64,000 nt of DNA from NCBI GenBank assembly GCA_965263455.1, contig CBDHHN010000001.1, positions 124,001 to 188,000 on the forward strand, written 5' to 3'. Source of the stretch: CADEDH01 sp965263455 (GTDB lineage: Bacteria; Actinomycetota; Acidimicrobiia; Acidimicrobiales; SZUA-35). The position numbers and the translations under genes were made by a program. Shown piece by piece: positions 1 to 6,741 of this stretch. Numbering within the stretch: position 1 is the stretch's first letter; every line of letters begins with the position of its first letter. The notes below the pieces were generated by a model, which did no database searches, was not told the origin of the DNA, and saw only the letters and a program-made list of their open reading frames with translations.

Positions 1-94
1 TGTACAGCTCGATGGTCCAGCCGCTGAGGTCGGTGCCGGCGGGCCCGGCGACCTCGACGAACTCCCCGACGTCGCCGCCGGTGTTGTCGTAGTG
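1..94. repeat. direct repeat copy 1 (LTD domain, 507-bp period)
   Basis: Matches 508-601 with one mismatch (c against g at 45). It encodes the start of the second lamin-tail domain of the truncated protein. The real repeat may extend left of the window. Confidence 0.85.
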
Positions 95-730
95 GATCTC
101 GGTGATGGCGGGGGCGGCCGGAGGAGGCGGCGCCCCGAACACCTGGTCGGCGTTGAGGCTGCCGGGCGATTCGGGCAGCGGGCCGGTCCAGGAGAAGTCG
201 CCGGCGGCGGCCCCCGGGCCACCGGTCAGCTGGAGGGACTCGCCGATGGCGGTGCCGCTGGTTTCGCTGACGCCGATGTCGGTCGAGGTGAGGCCGTCGG
301 CCGGGCCGCCCGAGGCGGTGAAGGTGCCCTCGTAGGACAGGAACTGGACGGCGGTGCTGGACGGGTCGACCAGGGCCAGGCCGTCGGGGGCGCCGTTCTG
401 CAGGCCGTTGGCCGGCAGATCGACATGCACCGCGCCGAAGCCGCTGCCCTCGTCGTCGATGGTGCCGCTGAGGGCGATGGTGTTGTAGGAGGTGCTGTTC
501 GAGCCGTTGTACAGCTCGATGGTCCAGCCGCTGAGGTCGGTGCCGGCGGGGCCGGCGACCTCGACGAACTCCCCGACGTCGCCGCCGGTGTTGTCGTAGT
601 GCAGTTCGTTGATGAAGACCGATTGGGAGGCGCCGGGGACGGCCTGGGCCGGGGCGATGCCGACCAGCAACGTGGCCAACAGGGCCAGCGACGCGACCAG
701 GCCGCCGACGCGGCGGGTGCGGGGAAGCAT
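1..730 (-). CDS. secreted lamin-tail-domain (LTD) repeat protein, 3' end outside window
   Basis: Open frame from an ATG at 730 (AGAAGGA ribosome site just upstream) running off the left edge with no stop, at least 243 residues. Residues 1-31 form a signal peptide (Arg-rich start, Leu/Ala core, APAQA cleavage site). Residues 36-200 read as a lamin-tail domain (VFINELHYDNTGGDVGEFVE, then SGWTIELYNG). A Pro/Ala linker follows at about 200-210, then a second LTD begins that is almost identical. LTDs in bacteria occur on secreted or surface proteins, often attached to nucleases or phosphatases; any catalytic domain would lie beyond the window. Divergent from the gene at 882. Confidence 0.72.
   Translation of the reverse strand, partial: MLPRTRRVGGLVASLALLATLLVGIAPAQAVPGASQSVFINELHYDNTGGDVGEFVEVAGPAGTDLSGWTIELYNGSNSTSYNTIALSGTIDDEGSGFGAVHVDLPANGLQNGAPDGLALVDPSSTAVQFLSYEGTFTASGGPADGLTSTDIGVSETSGTAIGESLQLTGGPGAAAGDFSWTGPLPESPGSLNADQVFGAPPPPAAPAITEIHYDNTGGDVGEFVEVAGPAGTDLSGWTIELY
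508..601. repeat. direct repeat copy 2 (LTD domain, 507-bp period)
   Basis: Partner of 1-94, lying in the first lamin-tail domain of the same gene. The 507-bp spacing equals 169 codons, so the repeat unit is a whole domain kept in frame. Confidence 0.85.
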
Positions 731-881
731 GTGGATCCTTCTTTCGCAGCGGACGGGCCGGACGTTATTCCAGCTCGGTGAACTGGGGGTAGCGACAACG
801 AGACAACTGGAGCTGCGCTCAGCCCCCGAGGCCGACCGGATTCTCGGCGGGCGCCCTCGGGAACCGGGGCCTCGGCCGGCG

Positions 882-1622
882 ATGTTGGCGTCCAGGGCTA
901 CGATCCCGCTGGTGGAGCGCCATCCCGCCATCGCCGCCGACGAGGTCGCCTGGATCTCGGCCGAGCAGATGCGGGAGGTAGATCGACTCATGATCGCGGC
1001 CTACCGGATCGCCCTGATCCAGATGATGGAGAACGCCGGGCGCAACCTGGCCCGCCTGGTGCTTGCCGAGACCGATCCCGGGTCGGCCGTGGTCCTGGCC
1101 GGTGGTGGCGGCAACGGCGGAGGCGGCCTGGCCGCGGCCCGACATCTGGCCAACGCCGGTGTCGCCGTCACGGTCGTCGCCCCCCGCCCCGAGCGGATGG
1201 CCGAGATCCCGGCCTGGCAGATGGCCTCGGTCCGGGCTCAGGGGACGACCGTCCTGGACGAGGCGCCGGCCGGGCGCCCCGACGTCGTGGTCGACGCCCT
1301 GGTCGGCTACAGCCTCCGGGGGGCGCCCCGACGGCCGGTGGCCGACCTGGTCGACTGGGCCAACGCCGGGCCCGAACCGGTGGTGGCCCTGGACACCCCG
1401 AGCGGGCTCGACGTGACCTCGGGCCGCTCCCCCGGCGCCCTGGTCCGGGCCGCAGCCACCCTGACCCTGGCCCTCCCCAAAACCGGGCTGCGCCACCGCC
1501 CGGAGGTGGGCCGCCTCTACCTGGCCGACATCTCGGTGCCGCCGGCCCTCTACGCCGGCCTCGGCATCGGCCCCGTTCCCTCGTTCCGTTCGGGGACGAT
1601 CCTGTCCGTGGAGGACCGATGA
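882..1622 (+). CDS. YjeF N-terminal domain protein (NAD(P)H-hydrate epimerase-like)
   Basis: 246 residues from an ATG at 882; the frame is open further upstream, but that part does not look coding. It has the YjeF-N order: an N-terminal helix (EQMREVDRLMI...MMENAGRNLA), a glycine-rich nucleotide loop (AGGGGNGGGGLAAARHL), a VVDALVGYSLRG strand and a LDTPSGLDVTSG motif. The family epimerises damaged NAD(P)HX in the cytoplasm. The usual NNGGDG loop reads GNGGGG here, so an expected Asp is missing. The C-terminal dehydratase domain of bifunctional Nnr proteins is absent. It overlaps the next gene by ATGA, so the two are probably co-translated. Confidence 0.78.
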   Translation: MLASRATIPLVERHPAIAADEVAWISAEQMREVDRLMIAAYRIALIQMMENAGRNLARLVLAETDPGSAVVLAGGGGNGGGGLAAARHLANAGVAVTVVAPRPERMAEIPAWQMASVRAQGTTVLDEAPAGRPDVVVDALVGYSLRGAPRRPVADLVDWANAGPEPVVALDTPSGLDVTSGRSPGALVRAAATLTLALPKTGLRHRPEVGRLYLADISVPPALYAGLGIGPVPSFRSGTILSVEDR

Positions 1623-2410
1623 GCACACCCCCGCCCGTGACCCTCGCCGCCGGCGGCACCGAGGCCCGATTCGACCTGGCCCGGGGCGGCCGCCTGGCCT
1701 CCCTCGCCATCGATGGGCTGGAGGTCCTGGTCCAGGAGGAGGCGGACCCGATGCGCTGGGGCTCCTACCCGATGGCGCCCTGGGCCGGACGGGTGGCCCA
1801 TGGCCGGTTCGACTTCGCCGGGACCTCCCATCTCCTCCCGCTCGGGCTGCCCCCTCACGCCATCCACGGCACGGCCTACACCTCGGCCTGGGAGAGGCGG
1901 GCCGACGGGGCCATGGTCGTCCGCCTCGGTCCCCCGTGGCCGTTCCCGGCCCGGTTGATCCAGGAGGCCGAGCTCGGTGCCGACGCCTTGAGCGTGCGGT
2001 TGACCCTGGAGGCTGAGGTCGACCAGCCGGCCATGCTGGGCTGGCATCCGTGGTTCCGTCGACGGTTGGACGACGACAACGGGGGGGTCGGGGTCCGCCT
2101 CGACGTCGAGCCCGGGGCCATGTACGAACTGGACGACGAGGCCATCCCCACCGGTCGGCTGGTGCGGCCGGGCCCGCAGCCGTGGGACAACTGCTTCGTC
2201 GACCTGGCCCGGCCACCCCGGCTGGCGTGGCCGGGAGGGCTGGGGTTGACGGTCGAGTCCGACTGTCGGCACTGGGTACTGTTCACCGAGCCCGAGCATG
2301 CGGTGTGCGTCGAACCACAGACCGACGCCCCCGACGCCTTCAACCGGGAGGCCCCGGTGGTGGCCGGCGGCGAGCGGTTGACCGCCACCATGACCCTGCG
2401 TTGGAGCTGA
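1619..2410 (+). CDS. aldose 1-epimerase family protein (GalM-like)
   Basis: 263 residues; the start codon overlaps the previous stop (ATGA). Family marks are the early RGGRLASLAIDG, the substrate-pocket stretch YPMAPWAGRVAHGRFDFAG, HAIHGTAYTSAW with the conserved His of the ring-opening site, and LGWHPWFRR further on. Such cytoplasmic beta-sandwich enzymes interconvert alpha and beta anomers of hexoses; this short, divergent form is common in actinobacteria and its sugar is unknown. Pairing with a YjeF-N protein suggests metabolite repair or sugar handling, but that is only context. Confidence 0.8.
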   Translation: MSTPPPVTLAAGGTEARFDLARGGRLASLAIDGLEVLVQEEADPMRWGSYPMAPWAGRVAHGRFDFAGTSHLLPLGLPPHAIHGTAYTSAWERRADGAMVVRLGPPWPFPARLIQEAELGADALSVRLTLEAEVDQPAMLGWHPWFRRRLDDDNGGVGVRLDVEPGAMYELDDEAIPTGRLVRPGPQPWDNCFVDLARPPRLAWPGGLGLTVESDCRHWVLFTEPEHAVCVEPQTDAPDAFNREAPVVAGGERLTATMTLRWS

Positions 2411-2427
2411 GCCGGGGCGGCCCCGCG

Positions 2428-3234
2428 TCAGCGGTGGTCGTCCTCGAACCACCGTCCGGGGTCGGGACGGTCCTCGTCGAGTTCGATGATCCGGGTGCTG
2501 GACGTGATCGGGGGCGGCTGCCGTCGGTGGGGAGCCCGAGGGGCATCGGCGACCGGTTCCATCGGCGCCGGCCGGGCTCGGGGCCTCGGCTCCTGGGCCG
2601 ACCGCCGATCGGCCGGGGCCGAGACCGCCTCGGCCCGGCGCCTCCGGCGATCGTCGAGCACCTCACGGGCCGACGGTTCGTCGGCGTAGCGCTGCCGGTC
2701 GGTGATGACGAAGTAGACCCGCATGGCGGTCAGGATGGCGACCGCCATGGCCACCGAGGCGGCGAGGGCCACGAGGAGCACGTTGTCGGTGTCGGAACCG
2801 GCCTCGAGTCCGTGCACGGCGCCGGCCACCATCACGGCAAAGGAGGTGAGATGGATGGTGTGCCAGGTGCGGGGGGCGATCCGGTCCTTGATGAGCGACG
2901 ACGCCTCGATCGCCACCAGCAGCCAGCCGGCGATGACGCCGATCGCCAGCGACCAACGACTGAGCCCCGGGACCTCGGCCACCCAGGGGATGAGCAGGTC
3001 GGCCGGACCGAAGTTCACGAACTCGTCGGCCCAGAGGGTCACGAGGTGGATGATGAGGAAGACGACCGACATGCCCCCGAGGTAGCGATGGAGGTCGACC
3101 AGCCAGGGGATGGTGGGTTTGCGACCCAGGGCCCGGGTGGGGATGAGGAGGCCGACCACGATGGAGAAGGTGGCGGCGAACCAGGCCATGATCCCGGCCG
3201 AGCGGGTGGCGAACCAGAAGAACTGATCGCTCAC
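2428..3234 (-). CDS. ferric-reductase-like transmembrane haem protein
   Basis: 268 residues. Six hydrophobic helices fill residues 1-185, followed by an Arg/Pro-rich cytoplasmic tail. Histidines placed like haem ligands of the ferric reductase/NOX/MsrQ superfamily appear in DLHRYLGG and FLIIHLVTLW, then in RTWHTIHL and GAVHGLEAG. No FAD or NAD(P)H domain is attached, so electrons must come from or go to another protein. Last gene of a three-gene operon: its ATG overlaps the ApbE stop by 4 bp. Haem-mediated transmembrane electron transfer is family knowledge; the partner is unknown. Confidence 0.75.
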   Translation of the reverse strand: MSDQFFWFATRSAGIMAWFAATFSIVVGLLIPTRALGRKPTIPWLVDLHRYLGGMSVVFLIIHLVTLWADEFVNFGPADLLIPWVAEVPGLSRWSLAIGVIAGWLLVAIEASSLIKDRIAPRTWHTIHLTSFAVMVAGAVHGLEAGSDTDNVLLVALAASVAMAVAILTAMRVYFVITDRQRYADEPSAREVLDDRRRRRAEAVSAPADRRSAQEPRPRARPAPMEPVADAPRAPHRRQPPPITSSTRIIELDEDRPDPGRWFEDDHR

Positions 3235-4268
3235 CGGCCGTCCCCGGCGTGCGGGTCGACGTCCAGGTCGACGTCCAAGTCGAGGTGCGGGTCGAGGTAG
3301 GGGTCGAGCCCGGGCAGGTGGTGGAGACGGCCGTCGTCATCGACCACGATGCCGGTCACCCCGTAGCGATCGGCAGTGGCGGTCGCCCCGGTCGGCCCGG
3401 CGGCGAGCACCACCTTGGTCAGCACCTCGGCCTGGGTGGCCGTGGCCGCCACGATCGAGGCCGTCACCAGTCCCCGGGCCAAGGGGGCCCCGGTCGGGCC
3501 GTGGCGAAGGTGGTGTTCGTCCCGGCCCCGGTGACGCCACCGGCGTTTCAGGGTCGACGAGGTGCACACGGCCCCCGCCGCCAGCCGGATCGGCTGGTGG
3601 TCGGCGCTGCCCCGACCCACCAGGTCGACGGTCCAGGTGCCTCGGTCCGGGCCGCTTCCGGCCACCCGGAGGTCGCCGCCGATGTTGACGCAGGCACCCT
3701 CGACGCCGGCGTCCAGTAGCTCGGCCACCACCAGATCGGCGGTGGCACCCTTGGCGATGCCGCCCAGGTCGAGACCGACGTCGGGCGGGAGGCGGACCAG
3801 GTTTGCCTCGGGCAGCAGCTCGATGTCGGCCACGCCCGGTGCCGACACCCGCGCCCCGGGCCTGGGCCGCCGGTCGGCCTCGGGTTCCGGGTCGAGGCTC
3901 GATGCCACGGCCGGAGCGGGGTCCGAGACGAGGTCGTCGAAGGTCCGGTCGTAGCCGGCGTCGAGCAGGCTGGCGAGCACGGTGGGATCGAACGCGCCGC
4001 CGGTCTCCCGGGCGGCGTCGACGGCCGATCGAACCAGTTCGAAGGTGGGGTCCGAGACCCTCACCGGTCGCCCGGCGGCGGCGTTGAGGGCGCTCAACTC
4101 GGAGTCGGGACGGAACCGGCTCCAGCGTTGCTCGCACCGGTGGACCAGCGCCTCGGCCTTGGCCGTGGCCCGGCGGTCACCGCCGACCACCACGACGTGC
4201 ACGTCGGTGTTCATGGCCCGGAAGCGGTGCTCGGTCGAGCGGAGCGGAGCACCGACGGCCAGGGTCAT
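3231..4268 (-). CDS. apbE: FAD:protein FMN transferase (ApbE family)
   Basis: 345 residues. Family motifs in order: AMNTDVHVVV near the N terminus (usual AMGT), CEQRWSRFRPDSELSALN, GGAFDPTV, DLGGIAKGATAD at about 163-174 (usual DLGGIAKGYAVD), and VNIGGDLRVAGSGP. ApbE moves FMN from FAD onto a Thr/Ser of extracytoplasmic or membrane electron-transfer proteins. No clear lipobox or signal peptide is seen, unlike exported ApbE. It overlaps both neighbours by 4 bp (3231-3234 and 4265-4268). No classical FMN-binding-domain target is encoded beside it, which is unusual for this gene arrangement. Confidence 0.88.
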   Translation of the reverse strand: MTLAVGAPLRSTEHRFRAMNTDVHVVVVGGDRRATAKAEALVHRCEQRWSRFRPDSELSALNAAAGRPVRVSDPTFELVRSAVDAARETGGAFDPTVLASLLDAGYDRTFDDLVSDPAPAVASSLDPEPEADRRPRPGARVSAPGVADIELLPEANLVRLPPDVGLDLGGIAKGATADLVVAELLDAGVEGACVNIGGDLRVAGSGPDRGTWTVDLVGRGSADHQPIRLAAGAVCTSSTLKRRWRHRGRDEHHLRHGPTGAPLARGLVTASIVAATATQAEVLTKVVLAAGPTGATATADRYGVTGIVVDDDGRLHHLPGLDPYLDPHLDLDVDLDVDPHAGDGR

Positions 4269-4867
4269 GTGGCGTCGCTGGTGGTCGTCGTGGTCGGCGC
4301 CGTGGTGGTCGTCGTCGGCGCGGCGGTGGTGGTCGTGGTCGGCGCCGTGGTCGTCGTGGTGGGGGGTGCCGTGGTCTCCGAGCCGGTGGGGGCCGTCGTC
4401 GGCGCGGTGGTGGGCGCCGTGGTCGGCGGAACCGTGGACGCCACCGGGGCCGTGGTACTGGTCGGTGCCGTGGTGGCCCCCGGGGCCGCCGTCGTCGTCG
4501 GTTGGGTGTCGGGCGCCGGACCCGTGGTCGTCTCCGTGGCCGGTGGTGGACTGGTGGTGGCGCCGTCACCCGCGCCGCTCCCGAATCGGGGCTCCTCGGT
4601 GGCGCCCAGGTTCAGGGCGTCATCGGTGGCCGCCGAGGCGACCGGGGCCGCATCGGCGGTCGGGGCCGGGGTGGCACTGCCGAACAGGGGGGCCGTGGTG
4701 GCCGTGGGCTGCTCCGGGGCCGGGCTGACCGGGTTGAGCGCCGTGGCCAGGTTGATGGTCGCCTCCGACTCGGACTCGGCGGCGATGATCCCCAGCAGGG
4801 CGACGTAGGTCGTGGCACCGGCAAAACCGAACACGCTTCGGGCCCGACGGGCAGGGTGTGCACGCAT
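4265..4867 (-). CDS. membrane-anchored Thr/Pro/Ala-rich low-complexity protein
   Basis: 200 residues from ATG 4867, chosen because GGAG lies 8-10 nt upstream; a longer frame to 4924 has no such site. A basic start is followed by one hydrophobic segment (VFGFAGATTYVALLGIIA, about residues 11-28). After it comes an acidic/neutral region, then about 100 residues of Thr/Pro/Ala repeats ending in runs of Thr separated by AP. The tail looks like an extracytoplasmic, possibly glycosylated stalk. It is the first gene of the ApbE/ferric-reductase-like operon. No FMN-binding domain is visible; an AGAT at the membrane edge only loosely resembles the SGAT flavinylation motif. Function unknown. Confidence 0.65.
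   Translation of the reverse strand: MRAHPARRARSVFGFAGATTYVALLGIIAAESESEATINLATALNPVSPAPEQPTATTAPLFGSATPAPTADAAPVASAATDDALNLGATEEPRFGSGAGDGATTSPPPATETTTGPAPDTQPTTTAAPGATTAPTSTTAPVASTVPPTTAPTTAPTTAPTGSETTAPPTTTTTAPTTTTTAAPTTTTTAPTTTTTSDAT
4268..4440. repeat. low-complexity GTGGTC/GTCGTC tract coding for Thr/Pro repeats
   Basis: Degenerate tandem trinucleotide and hexanucleotide units (ggtcgtcg, gtggtcggcgcc) encode the Thr-run tail of the protein on the minus strand. Such tracts are prone to slippage and to assembly error. Confidence 0.7.
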
Positions 4868-4992
4868 CACACTCACTCCAGGTACTAGAGGCCCGCCCCT
4901 CGGCCCGGATTCGCGTGCTGGCAATAGTACCCAAGCGAGGGGCCAAAGGGGCGCGGGTCGTCCGAAGTCATGTCCGACGCGTCACCGCGGGG

Positions 4993-5178
4993 TCAGCCCT
5001 GCTCGACCGCGACGGGGGCGAGACCGCTGTGGCCGCCCCCTCCCCCGGTCGTGCCTTCGCCGAAGAAGACGAAGGCGGCGACGACGGCGAGCACGGCGGC
5101 GACGGCGAGGGCCGTCCACTGGACGACGGCGGGGACACCGCCCCGACGTGAGGTTCGAGATCCGGTCTGGGTAGCCAT
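4993..5178 (-). CDS. small single-pass membrane protein, unknown
   Basis: 61 residues: a basic N terminus (MATQTGSRTSRRGG), one clear transmembrane helix at about 18-41 (Trp/Ala/Val/Phe-rich), then a Gly-rich stretch and short tail. It lies 39 bp downstream of the M20 peptidase gene on the same strand and probably shares its transcript. Too short for a family call; the helix and GC-rich codons make it believable. Confidence 0.5.
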   Translation of the reverse strand: MATQTGSRTSRRGGVPAVVQWTALAVAAVLAVVAAFVFFGEGTTGGGGGHSGLAPVAVEQG

Positions 5179-5217
5179 AGTCGATCGGAACCGATGGTAG
5201 CCGGTCGTCCTTCCCCG

Positions 5218-6558
5218 TCACCCGAGGAGACCGGTGGCGGTGTCGATCCAGAGCTGGGTCGACAGCGCCAACGACTCGACGTCGATCCGCTCGTCGTGGC
5301 CGTGGAACCGGGAGGAGAAGTCGCCGGCGTCGAGGTCGGGGCTGAACAAGCCCGCTCCGTAGGCCACCGACCCCATCGACCGGAAGATCCTGGCGTCGGT
5401 GAACCCGACCACCATCTGGGGGCTCAGCCGGGCGTCGGGGAAGCGCCGGTTCACCGCCTCCTGGAGTGCCGTCCACAGCGGATTGTCGGTCCGGCTGATC
5501 GAGGCCGGATCGTTCATGATCAGCTCGACCTCGACCTGGTCGGCCAGGTCACCGAGTGCGGTGTCGAGGTGGGCCTGGACCTCCTCGGCGCCCTCCCCCG
5601 GCAGGGTCCGGATGTCGACCTGGAGTTCGACCGCGTCGGGGATGACGTTGGTCTTCATCAGCCCGCCGTCCACGAGGTTGACCGAGAACGTGGTGTGGGT
5701 GCAGGCGTGGAGGTAGGCGGCCGAGCCCCGGTTGGGAAGGGCGGCCAGGGCGTCGTCGATCCGGTCGGGATCGAGCAGAACGGCCTTGGTCTCGTCGTCC
5801 ACCCCCAGGGTCTCGACCCGTTCGGTCCACAGTTCGGTGAAGCGGGCCGGTGGACGGTAGTCCCCGAGACGTTGGGCCACCGCCGCCGCCTTGATCAGGG
5901 CGTTGTCGGAACGGAACGGCATGGAGCCGTGCCCGGGGGTCCCTCGCACCCGGAGTCGGCGCCACGCCACGCCCTTCTCCCCGATGTTGATCCCGACGCT
6001 GGGGGCGCCTCCGGGATCGCTGTGGAGACCTCCGTTCTCGGTCAACACGTAGTCGGCCCGGATGTCGTCGGGATGGTTGTCGGCCATCCACTGGGCGCCG
6101 TGATGGGAGCCGGACTCCTCGTCGGCCACGGCGAAGTAGATGAGGTCGCCCCGGGGCCGGAAGCCGGAGGTCTTCAGGTGGCGGAAGGCGACGGCCATCG
6201 AGGACGTCATGTTGAGCATGTCGACCGCGCCCCGGCCCCAGACCTCCCCGTCGATCAACTCGCCCCCGAACGGGTCGTTGCGCCAACCGTCGGGGTTCAC
6301 GGGCACGACGTCGGTATGGCCCATGAGGCACAGGGACGGGGCCTGGGGGTCGGTCCCCTCGATCCGGCTCACCAGCGAGACCCGGCCCGGGGTCGGCTCG
6401 TAGCGCTGGATGTCGAGTCCGGCCCCCTCCAGGTAGGCGGTCAGGGTGTCGGCGTTGCGGACCTCCTGCCCCGACTCGGGCGTCCCGTCGTTGACACAGG
6501 CGTTGCGGATGAGGTGCTGCAGGAGCTCGACGGTCTGGCCCGTCCGTTCACTGGTCAT
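5218..6558 (-). CDS. M20 family metallopeptidase (ArgE/DapE/carboxypeptidase-like)
   Basis: 446 residues from ATG 6558, which begins the conserved part (MTSERTGQTVELLQHLIRN); an upstream in-frame start at 6651 would add a non-conserved stretch. Metal-site motifs are GHTDVVPV at about residues 75-82, the bridging Asp in GRGAVDML, the catalytic Glu pair in VADEESGSHHGAQW at about 143-150, and a dimerisation domain beginning near GTPGHGSMPF. M20 enzymes use two zinc ions to hydrolyse N-acyl amino acids or small peptides in the cytoplasm; substrate not predictable. Divergent from the SARP regulator. Confidence 0.88.
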   Translation of the reverse strand: MTSERTGQTVELLQHLIRNACVNDGTPESGQEVRNADTLTAYLEGAGLDIQRYEPTPGRVSLVSRIEGTDPQAPSLCLMGHTDVVPVNPDGWRNDPFGGELIDGEVWGRGAVDMLNMTSSMAVAFRHLKTSGFRPRGDLIYFAVADEESGSHHGAQWMADNHPDDIRADYVLTENGGLHSDPGGAPSVGINIGEKGVAWRRLRVRGTPGHGSMPFRSDNALIKAAAVAQRLGDYRPPARFTELWTERVETLGVDDETKAVLLDPDRIDDALAALPNRGSAAYLHACTHTTFSVNLVDGGLMKTNVIPDAVELQVDIRTLPGEGAEEVQAHLDTALGDLADQVEVELIMNDPASISRTDNPLWTALQEAVNRRFPDARLSPQMVVGFTDARIFRSMGSVAYGAGLFSPDLDAGDFSSRFHGHDERIDVESLALSTQLWIDTATGLLG

Positions 6559-6629
6559 CCACGGATGATAGGAATCCGGGGCGGCCGGGGCCCGTTGGCG
6601 CGTCGCATCGACCCCGGTTCGGTTGCCCC

Positions 6630-6658
6630 TTGGCGATGGCCGGTCGGCCACCTACAGT
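6630..6658 (+). promoter_or_regulatory. putative promoter of the SARP regulator gene
   Basis: TTGGCG at 6630-6635, 17-bp spacer, TACAGT at 6653-6658, a good match to actinobacterial housekeeping promoters. It lies 84 bp before the ATG at 6742, in the divergent gap shared with the M20 peptidase. Confidence 0.5.
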
Positions 6659-6741
6659 GGCGAGCCGGGTGGAGGCCGACCTGGCGTCGGGTCCACCAGC
6701 GCCGCCCGAGCGCACCTTCCCGCCGCACCTCGGGCCCCTAC

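Noticed and set aside
4268..4440. Repetitive GTGGTC tract as a structural RNA or transposon end
   Set aside because: It stays in frame and codes the Thr/Pro tail of the operon's first protein.
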